A DNA stretch of 64,000 nt, taken from contig NZ_FUYA01000002.1 of assembly GCF_900167065.1 (NCBI RefSeq), positions 363,853 through 427,852 on the forward strand, in the 5' to 3' direction. The first letter of the stretch is position 1. Every line of letters starts with the position of its first letter. The notes under the pieces were generated by a model. It did not search any database. It saw nothing but the letters and a program-made list of their open reading frames with translations, and was not told the origin of the DNA. Source of the stretch: Desulfobaculum bizertense DSM 18034 (GTDB lineage Bacteria > Desulfobacterota > Desulfovibrionia > Desulfovibrionales > Desulfovibrionaceae). Positions 1 through 8,166 of this stretch are shown here, in pieces. The position numbers and the translations under genes are program-made.

Positions 1-37
1 CCCGCGTTTCAATCCACGCTCCCGTGGAGGGAGCGAC
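1..37 (-). CRISPR. Leader-proximal repeat of a type I-C CRISPR array (array continues left of window)
   Basis: A 32-bp repeat lies at 6-37. On the minus strand it begins GTCGCTCCC and ends GGATTGAAAC, the form typical of type I-C repeats. Bases 1-5 are the end of the first spacer. The complete I-C cas operon lies immediately to the right and reads toward it, and the sequence to the right (38-230) is leader-like. This is therefore the first, newest-end repeat and the rest of the array is outside the window. Only one repeat is visible, so the assignment rests on repeat form and cas context. Confidence 0.9.
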
Positions 38-230
38 TGCGGCGGTCTAAAACCCCCGGTATACAAGGCTTCCGAGGGGCGTTTCCGCCAACCTGCGTTT
101 TTGACACAGGGAAAAAAGGAAAAGTAAAATGACCAGCAAGCTAATTATTTGATTTAACAGGATGTTTCAAAAACGCCAACCCCCCAGGGATTTCATGTGT
201 GCTTGGGGTTGGCGCAAGCCTCTTGAGTTG
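38..230 (-). promoter_or_regulatory. CRISPR leader of the type I-C array
   Basis: This is the non-coding stretch between the cas2 stop and the first repeat. It contains block A (67-95), with GGCTTCCGAGG, eight less conserved bases, then CGCCAACCTG. It also contains block B (172-215), an interrupted palindrome with CGCCAACCCC at 174-183 and GGGGTTGGCG at 205-214 around the core GATTTCATGTGTGCTT. Both blocks recur at the same spacing beside the type III-A array at 23930-24108. A further perfect 8-bp inverted repeat (218-225 and 239-246) brackets the cas2 stop codon. The AT-rich stretch at 96-171 is the likely place for the array promoter, but I see no convincing -35/-10 pair. Confidence 0.75.
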
Positions 231-521
231 TCAAAAAACAAGAGGCCCATCAAGATCCATCGCAGGCTTTGCCCCAACATGCTCAACTCGTCGCTTCCAG
301 TTTGATCCTAAATAGTAGAAGCGGAGGCTATCTGTTTCTTCGTCAATGATTTCAATAAGATTGTGCTTGAGCTGTGCCCATTCTCCCGGATCAATGTCGC
401 ATTCGAAAACAGAATACTGCACGCGTTGTCCAAAATTTTGGCATTGGCGGGCGACCTTTTGAAGACGTCTTGTGCCACCCGGTTCAGAGGTGGCAACATC
501 ATATGTCACAAGAACGAGCAT
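231..521 (-). CDS. cas2: Cas2, CRISPR adaptation protein (type I-C)
   Basis: Cas2 is the small ferredoxin-fold subunit that bridges two Cas1 dimers in the spacer-integration complex. The product of 96 residues begins MLVLVTYDV, the usual Cas2 first strand with its conserved Asp, and contains the RVQYSVFEC segment typical of I-C Cas2. I place the start at 521 rather than the ATG at 533: the sequence ATGGAGGTAAG that includes the upstream ATG supplies a GGAGG ribosome binding site five bases before the second ATG. The cas1 stop codon lies two bases upstream, so the two genes are translationally coupled. It is the last gene of the operon. Confidence 0.95.
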   Translation of the reverse strand: MLVLVTYDVATSEPGGTRRLQKVARQCQNFGQRVQYSVFECDIDPGEWAQLKHNLIEIIDEETDSLRFYYLGSNWKRRVEHVGAKPAMDLDGPLVF

Positions 522-523
522 TC

Positions 524-1546
524 TTACCTCCATATAAGTGGCGGGTAGCCGTCAATATCCCCACGAATAAACCGAGCAAAAAGTCCTGCCTGCGAGTGGA
601 TAACGAGTCCCCATGGCATCTTTTCCTTGAGAAATGGATGCTGAATCTCTTCGGCTTTTTTATTTTGCCATGCAGTGAGAACTGTTTTTCGCGTGTCATC
701 ATCCATTCGCACACCACCTGTTTCACTTTGTGTAAATCCCTTAGGTGAAACCTGACCAAGGTTGACAAGTGAGAGGCAGACTCGGTCTGCAAGAGGTGAG
801 CGAAATTCTTCCATGAGATCGAGGGCTAGACTTTGTCTCCCCGGTCTGTCGCAGTGGAGAAAACCGACTTGCGGATCTAGGCCCCATGTTTCACACGCTG
901 AGCGAACATCATGCATTAGAAGAACATAAACAAATGACAGAAGGGCGTTTATGGGGTCCTTGGGCGGGCGTCTGTTTCGTCCTGCAAAATGAAAGGCTTT
1001 GTGTTTTGACGAAATGAGTGCATCAAAATTTCCAAAGTAACTTGCTGCACAGTCTCCTTCGATGCCTCGGAGTCTTTCTGTCGGAATTTTTGGGGATAAG
1101 GCTTCCAGCTGGGTCTGCAAAAAGTCGCACGCCCTCTGAAGATGAGAAGCCTCTTTGGCTTTTCGAGCAGCGCGAAGTAAAACCATTCTTGAATTGTTGA
1201 TTTTTCCAGCAAGGATATTGGCGCTAACCTGTGAACAGATGGCTGGAGTGTCTGCCATGCGATACTGGTCTCGCCGGAGGAGAACGTTTCCCGAAACAGC
1301 TCCCTGTACGCGAGCGAGGAATTTACCCTGTTCAGAAAGATAGCTGATAGAAATATCTCGCTCCGCGCAGTGCGCCATGAGGTAAGGGCTGACAGAAACT
1401 TGGCCAAAACAGACGATTCCAGAGAGCGCATTGAGAGGAAGCATTCCGAGCGTTTTGTGCTCATGTCGTATTTTGAGAGCCTCGCCTTCTTTGGAAAGCC
1501 ATGCGCCTTGTGTGCTGACATAAAGCGTGTTGAGAAGTTTACGCAT
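524..1546 (-). CDS. cas1: Cas1, CRISPR integrase (type I-C)
   Basis: Cas1 is the metal-dependent integrase that inserts new spacers at the leader end of the array. The 340-residue product has normal length for the I-C subfamily. The metal-site Glu lies in RLRGIEGDCAASYFG, and later His and Asp lie in HCDRPGRQSLALDLMEEFR, so the catalytic residues appear intact. The start overlaps the end of cas4 by 8 bases. Because the island at 7999-56737 carries a type III-A array with a matching leader but no cas1 of its own, this enzyme may also serve that array. Confidence 0.97.
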   Translation of the reverse strand: MRKLLNTLYVSTQGAWLSKEGEALKIRHEHKTLGMLPLNALSGIVCFGQVSVSPYLMAHCAERDISISYLSEQGKFLARVQGAVSGNVLLRRDQYRMADTPAICSQVSANILAGKINNSRMVLLRAARKAKEASHLQRACDFLQTQLEALSPKIPTERLRGIEGDCAASYFGNFDALISSKHKAFHFAGRNRRPPKDPINALLSFVYVLLMHDVRSACETWGLDPQVGFLHCDRPGRQSLALDLMEEFRSPLADRVCLSLVNLGQVSPKGFTQSETGGVRMDDDTRKTVLTAWQNKKAEEIQHPFLKEKMPWGLVIHSQAGLFARFIRGDIDGYPPLIWR

Positions 1547-2171
1547 TGGAATCTCCTTTGGTCATGCGGGCGAGCCATGCCTCGACACGATGCTTGCGGT
1601 GAGATGTCTGTGGAAGACAATACTGTCGAAGTGAGCACGCATCACAGTGTGGTCCCAGTATTGGGGCGGGGGTCTTTCCTGAAGCAATAAGCTGGTGGAG
1701 GTCCCTGCTTGTTTTCTCCACGCTTTCCCGAAGCGTGTCGTCAAACATTACCTGTTCGCGACGCCGGGTTTTTCCATAAAAAATGGCTCCAGAATCAACA
1801 GAACAGTCAAGCATCTCTTCAAGACACATCCCCTGTGCACACAGTTGTATTCTGTCAATGTCTGACGCTTTTTTTCGTCCTCGCTTAAATTCTATAGGTT
1901 GGACTGTGGGCTGACTCGTTGAAAATTCAACAAGATCTGCAATGCCCACAAGTCCAAGTCGTAAAGATCGAAGCTCTAAGGAGCGGGCCATGCGGACATC
2001 TGGGCGAGTTTCATCCTGCCCCGCATCAACTGTTTCGTGAAGAATATTCCCTTCGACGGTGTACAGATTTTCTGCCCAGACTCGCTCAATATGAATAAGC
2101 GCGCATTGTCGCGGGCAGAACGCAAGATGCTGGAGCGCAGAAATGGGAAGAAGCTCGTCTTCAGAGTACAT
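1539..2171 (-). CDS. cas4: Cas4, RecB-like exonuclease of CRISPR adaptation (type I-C)
   Basis: Cas4 trims prespacers and helps select PAM-adjacent ends, working with Cas1-Cas2 in type I-C. The 210-residue protein has the expected iron-sulfur cysteines: CPRQC near the N-terminus and CDACSLRQYC near the C-terminus. It also has the PD-(D/E)XK nuclease residues in GIADLVEF and QPIEFKRGRKK. A ribosome binding site GGAGAGG lies seven bases before the ATG. It sits between cas7 and cas1, the usual I-C order. Confidence 0.95.
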   Translation of the reverse strand: MYSEDELLPISALQHLAFCPRQCALIHIERVWAENLYTVEGNILHETVDAGQDETRPDVRMARSLELRSLRLGLVGIADLVEFSTSQPTVQPIEFKRGRKKASDIDRIQLCAQGMCLEEMLDCSVDSGAIFYGKTRRREQVMFDDTLRESVEKTSRDLHQLIASGKTPAPILGPHCDACSLRQYCLPQTSHRKHRVEAWLARMTKGDSNA

Positions 2172-2185
2172 GGCCCTCTCCAGAG

Positions 2186-3055
2186 TTACAGTTTTTCGAG
2201 AAGTTCGACTCCCTGTGGAACCTGTGCTGCGTCCACTTCAATAGCGTAGTCTGCAAAGGCTCGTGCCGGGCCTTCGCATTCAGCTTTTTTGTTGACGGAA
2301 ATCAGATCAAACAGCTTTTGAGCTGGGGCATTGCCGAGTTTGCAGTCGTGGCGGAAGACGACAAGCTTGCGAGCTGACATTTTGCCACGGCTTGCAGAGT
2401 GATCCTGATCGAACATGTTTACCAGTGAAGTCCAAAGCATTTCGAGGTCTTCATCGCTGAAACCTGTCTGTTGGGCAAAGGGTGCAGAAACATAGCCGTC
2501 AAGGCGGTACAGTGCATAGGGAACAAGGAATTTGCGGCCCATTGTGCGGTTACCGCCATCCTGTTTTTCTGCTTCCTTGGCCGTTTCTACTGCCATTCTG
2601 GTGATACTGATTTCCTGAGGGAAAATAGGGTCAATGGACTTGGAAAAGCTGAGCTGAACGGGGCCTCGAACCTGTCCGCAGTTGTTTGTCGTTGTGGACA
2701 TGACAGCACCAAAGGCACGGACATCAAAGAAATTTCTGCACATCCAGTCGCGAGCTTTGAGTGTTTTTTCCTTTTTGTCTTTTATTTTGGAAACATCTTC
2801 ACTGTCGTAGGCTCCCTGTCTATTTTCAGAAAGGACAGAGCTTTCCTGAACGTAAATATTCCATCCCTGCTCTTCACCTTTGGCAAGGGAAATATAGTTT
2901 CTGATTTTGCGTTTCATGCAGACGTCAGAAATAAGCCCAATGCTGGTTTCTGGGTCCATGCGTGGCATATTGCCTGCGTCCGGATCACCATTAGGGTTGC
3001 CGTTTTCGACGTCAAAAAGCAGAGTAAATTCATAACGATTTTCTAAAGCAGACAT
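2186..3055 (-). CDS. cas7: Cas7/Csd2, Cascade backbone protein (type I-C)
   Basis: This is the RAMP-fold backbone subunit that coats the crRNA spacer in the type I-C Cascade. The 289-residue product begins with RYEFTLLFDVENGNPNGDPD, the characteristic Csd2 start, and carries the NCGQVRGPVQLSFSKSIDPI region conserved in the family. A strong GGAGG ribosome binding site lies eight bases before the ATG, overlapping the end of cas8c; high translation fits a subunit needed in several copies. No disruption is visible. Confidence 0.96.
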   Translation of the reverse strand: MSALENRYEFTLLFDVENGNPNGDPDAGNMPRMDPETSIGLISDVCMKRKIRNYISLAKGEEQGWNIYVQESSVLSENRQGAYDSEDVSKIKDKKEKTLKARDWMCRNFFDVRAFGAVMSTTTNNCGQVRGPVQLSFSKSIDPIFPQEISITRMAVETAKEAEKQDGGNRTMGRKFLVPYALYRLDGYVSAPFAQQTGFSDEDLEMLWTSLVNMFDQDHSASRGKMSARKLVVFRHDCKLGNAPAQKLFDLISVNKKAECEGPARAFADYAIEVDAAQVPQGVELLEKL

Positions 3056-3058
3056 ATC

Positions 3059-4816
3059 TTACGCCTCCTGCGTGTTCATTTTTTTCTGATAGAGAGCAAT
3101 ACGCTGATGATAGTATCCCAGAGTAAACAGCCCCTGCTGTTCAAGGGTGAGCACTGAGGGATAATTTTCGAGTTTATCCAGTATTTCAGCAATTTTTTTG
3201 TCGCTTGTGACTCCATACTGGGCCTTGCTGATGTGGTGCTGAGCCATGTTCAGGAGCATTGGAAAGACAGTTCGCGGGTGCGAGGATGCTGCACCGAAGT
3301 AGCGGTCTTTGATTGTGCTGTTAATTTTTCCCAAAGCATCAAGCTGTGCTTTTTCTAAAACTGCGAAGAGCCGACCAAGAAGATAGGCTGGATTTGTGCT
3401 TTCTGTATTGAGACTCACGGTAACCTCCATGTCTTTTGATGATGGATTGGCCTGAAAATATCTGACGAGATAGCCTTTGATGAGTGATGCCCGGAGATAA
3501 TTGATTTTTCCGTCTGCGTGGAGACGCTGAAGCACTGCGGTCAAAAGCGCCCGCGGATATCGCGTCCCTAGGAAAATGGCGTTTTGCAAAGCACCATTCA
3601 GGACGTGTGGAATATTGTCATATTTCCGAAGCGCGGCGGTTTCGAGAAGTAAAGGGTTGGGAGAAGGGAATGGGGCTTCCGATGCGTACTGACGTTCTAT
3701 TTCGATATCACGGTAGTGCTGCCCTATACGTTTGAGGTAGAGCGAGAGGGGGCCTGTTTCCCAGAAGCGAATGCCGAGACGGGCGGCGTTAGGCGCAAGC
3801 CCAAGAACGTAGCAAAAGACGGAATCATCAAGATCATATTCTGTAAGGTGTTTTCCCTGACGTATTCTTTTTAGGGTGTCATAGATTTTTTTGGTTTCCT
3901 CGGAGAGGTCAGGAACAGTCTTTCCCTTTTCTTTTTTGGTCTCAGGATCAGGCGGACAAAGGAGAGGTCCAAGTATATCCTCTGCTGGGCTTGCCTTTTC
4001 TGTCCAAAAGAGTGTGGACGTATCTCCAATGCGAACGAGTTGGCGACTTCCTGGGCGCAACAGATAATTCAGGGCTGTGGTGTACTGGAATGCTCCAAGG
4101 TCTGAGACTGGAGCGTTGGCACCACTTTTTTTCCCGTATGATTCAAATGATCCCGTATTGAATGACACAATATTTACACCGCTGGACTGACCGCCTGCGA
4201 CGCCTTTAATGGCTGGGTGAATGTCAACAATTGGGCCTTTTTCTCCACGAACGAGGCACAGCCCATCTCCAAGAATTTTGGGAGAACGAAGGGCGCGCCA
4301 AAGTGTTTTAGCTTCCTCGTCGTCATGTGCGTACTGGAGTTCTCCATCGAGGCGAAAAACACAGTTTTTGCCCGCAATGTTTTCCCAGTTTGCAATTTCT
4401 GGTGCGAGGGCAGGGTCCCACGACATGATGAAATTGTGAACGGCCTTGAGAGCTGGCGTTTCTGTATCTGCAAGCTGTTCGTCAATGAGAGCTTTGAAGC
4501 TATTGAATTTATTGAGTGTGTCCTGTGGTTTCTTTTTGTCATCGGCCCCTAGCACATATGACGTGTTGTCCCAGAGGAAAAAAGGTTTGTAATTGTTTGC
4601 TCCAGAGCGTTTGCAGCTTTCAGGGACAATCAGAATTTTGGGGCGTGCTTTTTTGCCTTCATAATTCTGGATGTCAGTGATTTCTATGAGCCGTCCCTGT
4701 TTGTCCAGCAAGATGCAGAAGTGAATTTTTTCAAAGCTGTAACCGAATGATGGAATGTCGTCTGGGCGTTCCTCTGCGACTCTTTCATAATAGTCATTGA
4801 GAGCAGTAAGAATCAT
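3059..4816 (-). CDS. cas8c: Cas8c/Csd1, large subunit of type I-C Cascade
   Basis: Cas8c recognises the PAM and recruits Cas3 in type I-C interference. The 585-residue product has normal length for Csd1. It begins MILTALNDYYERVAEE and contains GNALNYLL-type sequence (TTALNYLLRPGSRQLVRIGDT) and a long helical C-terminal region. In I-C, an internal start in this gene can give the small subunit Cas11; I did not try to place one. The gene overlaps cas5c by the four bases ATGA, showing tight translational coupling. Confidence 0.96.
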   Translation of the reverse strand: MILTALNDYYERVAEERPDDIPSFGYSFEKIHFCILLDKQGRLIEITDIQNYEGKKARPKILIVPESCKRSGANNYKPFFLWDNTSYVLGADDKKKPQDTLNKFNSFKALIDEQLADTETPALKAVHNFIMSWDPALAPEIANWENIAGKNCVFRLDGELQYAHDDEEAKTLWRALRSPKILGDGLCLVRGEKGPIVDIHPAIKGVAGGQSSGVNIVSFNTGSFESYGKKSGANAPVSDLGAFQYTTALNYLLRPGSRQLVRIGDTSTLFWTEKASPAEDILGPLLCPPDPETKKEKGKTVPDLSEETKKIYDTLKRIRQGKHLTEYDLDDSVFCYVLGLAPNAARLGIRFWETGPLSLYLKRIGQHYRDIEIERQYASEAPFPSPNPLLLETAALRKYDNIPHVLNGALQNAIFLGTRYPRALLTAVLQRLHADGKINYLRASLIKGYLVRYFQANPSSKDMEVTVSLNTESTNPAYLLGRLFAVLEKAQLDALGKINSTIKDRYFGAASSHPRTVFPMLLNMAQHHISKAQYGVTSDKKIAEILDKLENYPSVLTLEQQGLFTLGYYHQRIALYQKKMNTQEA

Positions 4817-5481
4817 GACAAAACCTCGGATGAGTTAGGCTGCGGAATATCCACAATGCCGTTTTCCATGCGGGCGTGAAAGAACATAGGGGTGTTGTTG
4901 TGTGCAAAATCAATATCCCAGAGCATGAAGCCGAGGTCGCGGGTGGATTCTGCCGGGCTGGATATTCGAGTTGCTGGCGTGTCGCCTGTGAGAAGCGCAA
5001 AATCGCAGGGGAATTCACGGCATCCAAGATAGGGGCGATGAAAGCACTGGCCTTTTTCTGCACGTCTGCGGAATATGTCCGCGTGCTTTCCTGTGTTGCC
5101 ACCATCGCCAGTTCCAGTTGCTTCAAAATGAGCTTCAAGGACATATTCAACATCCCGAAGAAGCATTGATGCACGTTGTTGCCGTTCTTTGTCTGCAAAC
5201 TGGACGAGTTGTCCTTCGCCGCGCTTCATTGTCTTCGTGATGTTGTTGAAGGGAATTTTGTTTTCAACTTCATTGCGGCGGAAGTTTGTGAAACGGATAG
5301 GGTTGATGACGTGAATGCGGTCAATGATCCAGCGAATAGCTGGCTTCCAGTAGATTGCTTCCAGAATGCCTCGTGCTGCCGAGGGCGTTATAACGTCATA
5401 TGAGACGCGCTCGACTTTCATCTCTGGTCGAGAAAAGCAGGCAAAGTCGCCTGATACGCGAAGTTTGATACCAAAAGACAT
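4813..5481 (-). CDS. cas5c: Cas5c (Cas5d), crRNA-processing subunit of type I-C
   Basis: In type I-C, Cas5c replaces Cas6: it cleaves the pre-crRNA and caps the 5' handle of the crRNA in Cascade. The 222-residue product begins MSFGIKLRVSGDFACFSRPE and contains the family segment PSAARGILEAIYWKPAI, whose Tyr is a candidate catalytic residue. A GGAGGAAC ribosome binding site precedes the ATG. Absence of cas6 from this operon agrees with that role; the cas6 at 24096 belongs to the separate type III-A locus. Confidence 0.95.
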   Translation of the reverse strand: MSFGIKLRVSGDFACFSRPEMKVERVSYDVITPSAARGILEAIYWKPAIRWIIDRIHVINPIRFTNFRRNEVENKIPFNNITKTMKRGEGQLVQFADKERQQRASMLLRDVEYVLEAHFEATGTGDGGNTGKHADIFRRRAEKGQCFHRPYLGCREFPCDFALLTGDTPATRISSPAESTRDLGFMLWDIDFAHNNTPMFFHARMENGIVDIPQPNSSEVLS

Positions 5482-5502
5482 AGTTCCTCCGGTGCGAAGT
5501 TC

Positions 5503-7665
5503 CTAAAAATTGGTGAGTGTTTCCGTTGAAATATGGGTGGGATCGTCGCAACTCAGACCCGTATAAGGAGAGTACAAATCATTATTTAAGAGGATGTGAA
5601 AAAGCTCATGTGAGTCTTGCTCAACAACTCCTGCAGCTTGAAGTTTTCTGAGTTCATGCGGCCAGATTTGCACAGTGTATTGTTGCAATTCGCGCAGGTC
5701 TTCCCGTGAGGGAGGGGCAAAACGGAGTTTCTCTACAATTCGCCGAGGCTCTTCATCTTTGGTGATAACAACGGCTTGTGTCTGAGTCTCAATAATGCGG
5801 AAGTCGCGAGCAATATCCTCAAAGTCAAAACGGAGCGACTTGGCGCCTTCTTCAAGGCGAGGAATGATTTGTTTGCTGTCGAGTTGCTCTTTGCCAAGCT
5901 CCCAGAAAAGTTTTTGGAAATATTTTTTAATGGCATCAAGTCCGAGAATGTCTTGGGGGCAGGGACGAAGAGCTTCTCTGGCGGCGCTGCATTGTGCTGC
6001 AAAGTGTACGTTGTAGGAGCCTTCGAGCTGGAAGATAGAGACCAGACCTTTTTTTCGCCGTCCTTCCCGATTACATCGCCCTGCGGCTTGAGCAATGGAA
6101 TCAAGTCCAGCTTCTTCTCGGAAGACCCTTGGAAAATCGACGTCAACTCCGGCTTCGATTAGTTGGGTACTGATGACCGTGCAGGGCTTGTCTTCGGAAA
6201 GTCTTATGCGAATTTCAGAGAGAACGTCTTTTCTGTGCAAGGGGTACATCAGAGTGCTGAGGTGAAATATTCCCTCAGTTTTTTTTAGACCTTCAAAGAG
6301 GCGCTGTGCGGTCTTTCGAGTATTGACAATGCATAAAGACTGTTTTTCCGCTCTGATTTTTTTGAGTAAAGTGTTCTCATCAATTTCACCGAGTTGTTGC
6401 GCTTCGACTCGTTTGAATTTTATCTGAAGTTCTTGCGGGTTAGGTGCAATTTCTCTTTCCGTGGGGAGGTTCAGGCCTGCTTTTAGACCGTCTTGTGTGC
6501 GCAGGGCTGGCTGAGTGGCTGTGCATAGAACTGCGCTGCATGAATAATGGGTACACAGTTCATTGATGGCTTCGAGGCAGGGGAAAAGGTATGGCGTTGG
6601 AATCATCTGAGCTTCATCGAGTATGATGACGCTTTCAGCAATATTGTGGAGTTTTCTACATTGAGAGCTTTTGTTGGCAAAAAGCGATTCGTAAAACTGG
6701 ACGCTTGTCGTCACAATGACTGGAGCATCCCAGTTTTCAGTGGCGAGCAAAGCTCGGTCCATTTCCTGCGGGCCATATGAATCTTTTAATTCTTTGAAAT
6801 TAAAGTTGCTGTGGTGTTCAAGGACCTTTGTACCAAGCGCTTTCTCAAAAACTGTGGCGTTCTGTTCTATAATACTGGTGTATGGGATGACGTATATGAT
6901 GTGGCGCATTCCGTGTTGCTGTGCATGTTTTAACGCAAAGCCAAGGGAAGTCAGAGTCTTTCCGCCGCCAGTTGGAACTGTAAGGGTAAAAAGTCCCGGT
7001 TTTCGTTCTGCCTGCTTGAGCGCATATGAATAAATGCTTTGGCGCAGGGTGTTGATAGAGGTGGTAGGAGCCTTTTGTGTGAGCTTCTCCATATACGAGA
7101 TGAACGCTGCATGAAGATCGTTAAGAGATGACGAGTGACCTCGTAAGGCGGACTTTTTTGTGTCGAGAAAACGTTCAGTATCGCAAAAGTCAGCATCTAC
7201 AAGGCAGGAATAAAGCATACGCATAAAAAAGGATCGCTCAAAGCCTGTCTGCATGTTGAAGGGGAGAGCGTTAGGAAGAGTATTCTCCAAACTTTGAGCA
7301 AATGCTTTTGTTGCAGGATGCAGGTCGAAAGACTGAATGCGGGGGAGAACGTCAGCACTATTCTTGAGGCCAGTGTGATGGCCTGCAATAGCTTGTCCTA
7401 TAAGTGCTCCGTGACTTGCGCTTTTATCCCAAAGATAGCGTGCGCCTGCAGCGGAATGGTCGACTCGCGGACCCCCTTCGAGGCGTTTCTGAAACTGTGG
7501 GGTGGCTTTCCCCAGATCATGAAAGATGCCAGCTGCTTCTCCCCATCCAGAGGCGTTGAAGGAAGACGCGTATTCTTTAGCGAGAGCACTGACTCCGGAG
7601 AGATGAGTAATGAGAGACTGCCACGTGTTTTTTTGTGGGTTCTCTGTTGAGTGGGCGTAAAACAT
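5503..7665 (-). CDS. cas3: Cas3, HD nuclease-helicase (type I-C)
   Basis: Cas3 is the effector that unwinds and degrades target DNA once Cascade has bound. The 720-residue product has both parts in the usual order. The HD nuclease has FHDLGKATPQF near residue 50 and H-x-G at AGHHTG near residue 95. The superfamily 2 helicase has Walker A VPTGGGKTLTS near residue 230 and LDEAQMIPTPY, a DEAQ instead of the common DEAH. It is the first gene of the minus-strand operon. The ribosome binding site before the ATG is weak (CGAAGAT). The operon promoter should lie in 7666-7900. Confidence 0.96.
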   Translation of the reverse strand: MFYAHSTENPQKNTWQSLITHLSGVSALAKEYASSFNASGWGEAAGIFHDLGKATPQFQKRLEGGPRVDHSAAGARYLWDKSASHGALIGQAIAGHHTGLKNSADVLPRIQSFDLHPATKAFAQSLENTLPNALPFNMQTGFERSFFMRMLYSCLVDADFCDTERFLDTKKSALRGHSSSLNDLHAAFISYMEKLTQKAPTTSINTLRQSIYSYALKQAERKPGLFTLTVPTGGGKTLTSLGFALKHAQQHGMRHIIYVIPYTSIIEQNATVFEKALGTKVLEHHSNFNFKELKDSYGPQEMDRALLATENWDAPVIVTTSVQFYESLFANKSSQCRKLHNIAESVIILDEAQMIPTPYLFPCLEAINELCTHYSCSAVLCTATQPALRTQDGLKAGLNLPTEREIAPNPQELQIKFKRVEAQQLGEIDENTLLKKIRAEKQSLCIVNTRKTAQRLFEGLKKTEGIFHLSTLMYPLHRKDVLSEIRIRLSEDKPCTVISTQLIEAGVDVDFPRVFREEAGLDSIAQAAGRCNREGRRKKGLVSIFQLEGSYNVHFAAQCSAAREALRPCPQDILGLDAIKKYFQKLFWELGKEQLDSKQIIPRLEEGAKSLRFDFEDIARDFRIIETQTQAVVITKDEEPRRIVEKLRFAPPSREDLRELQQYTVQIWPHELRKLQAAGVVEQDSHELFHILLNNDLYSPYTGLSCDDPTHISTETLTNF

Positions 7666-7900
7666 ATCTTCGAATAATATGTTTTCAAATTGTTTTCTAC
7701 GGATAAGTAATAAAGATGAAGCCTTGTATTATGCTGTGAATTGGAACTCTGCTAGGGGAGGGAGAGGTGTGGAAAGAAAAGGAGAAGGGGATGCTTTCTC
7801 AAGTTGACTGCAAAAAGGGCACAAAGCTACTCTTTACTATTTGATATAGTATACAAAATTAAGCGGCAGTCGACAAAAAGTTTAGAAATTTTATGCGTCA
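7666..7900 (-). promoter_or_regulatory. Intergenic region upstream of cas3, chromosome side of attL
   Basis: This AT-rich gap holds no gene. It must contain the promoter of the minus-strand I-C operon, although I cannot choose a single -35/-10 pair. A short inverted repeat, ACTAT and ATAGT around a five-base spacer, lies near 7836-7850 and could be a regulator site. The region ends at the left copy of the 98-bp att repeat. Confidence 0.4.
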
Positions 7901-7998
7901 GCAAAACAAGAAAGGGTCTACAAACATGGAGTTTGTAGACCCTTGAATTCTCTGGAGCCAGCGATGTGAATTGAACACACGACCTACTGATTACGAAT
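7901..7998 (-). repeat. attL: left copy of the 98-bp direct repeat (tRNA-Thr 3' part and terminator)
   Basis: The 98 bases are identical to 56640-56737. On the minus strand they run from the anticodon loop of tRNA-Thr(CGT) through the T arm, acceptor end and CCA into a perfect terminator hairpin (7911-7943). Identity stops abruptly at 7998/56737, in the anticodon loop, the usual crossover region for tRNA-targeting tyrosine recombinases. No 5' half of a tRNA is present here, so this copy is a remnant and not a tRNA gene. Before integration it would have been the real 3' end of the chromosomal tRNA gene. Confidence 0.95.
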
Positions 7999-8116
7999 GC
8001 TTTTCTGGCTTCTGCACAGATGTTCACATTTGTCCTTATCCGGCTTATAGTTATGACTAAAGTATATTTTCTTCATTCACGAGATTACCCACGTTTTACC
8101 GTGCTTGCACGGTACA

Positions 8117-8141
8117 AGTGGGGGGAGAATGGGGGGAGAAT
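8117..8141 (+). promoter_or_regulatory. Candidate integrase arm-type site, left end
   Basis: This 25-bp G-rich sequence starts AGTGGGGGG, followed by a GAATGGGGGGAGAAT element. It matches 56614-56638 near the right end at 23 of 25 positions in the same orientation. Its position about 120 bp inside the likely crossover point and just before the integrase gene is what is expected for a recombinase arm site. Function is inferred from position and repetition only. Confidence 0.6.
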
Positions 8142-8166
8142 TTGGTAGCTAAGTGAGGGAGAGATT

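Noticed and set aside
7920-7998. A tRNA gene at the left repeat
   Set aside because: Only the 3' part from the anticodon loop onward is present; the sequence beyond 7998 does not complete a cloverleaf. It is an att remnant.
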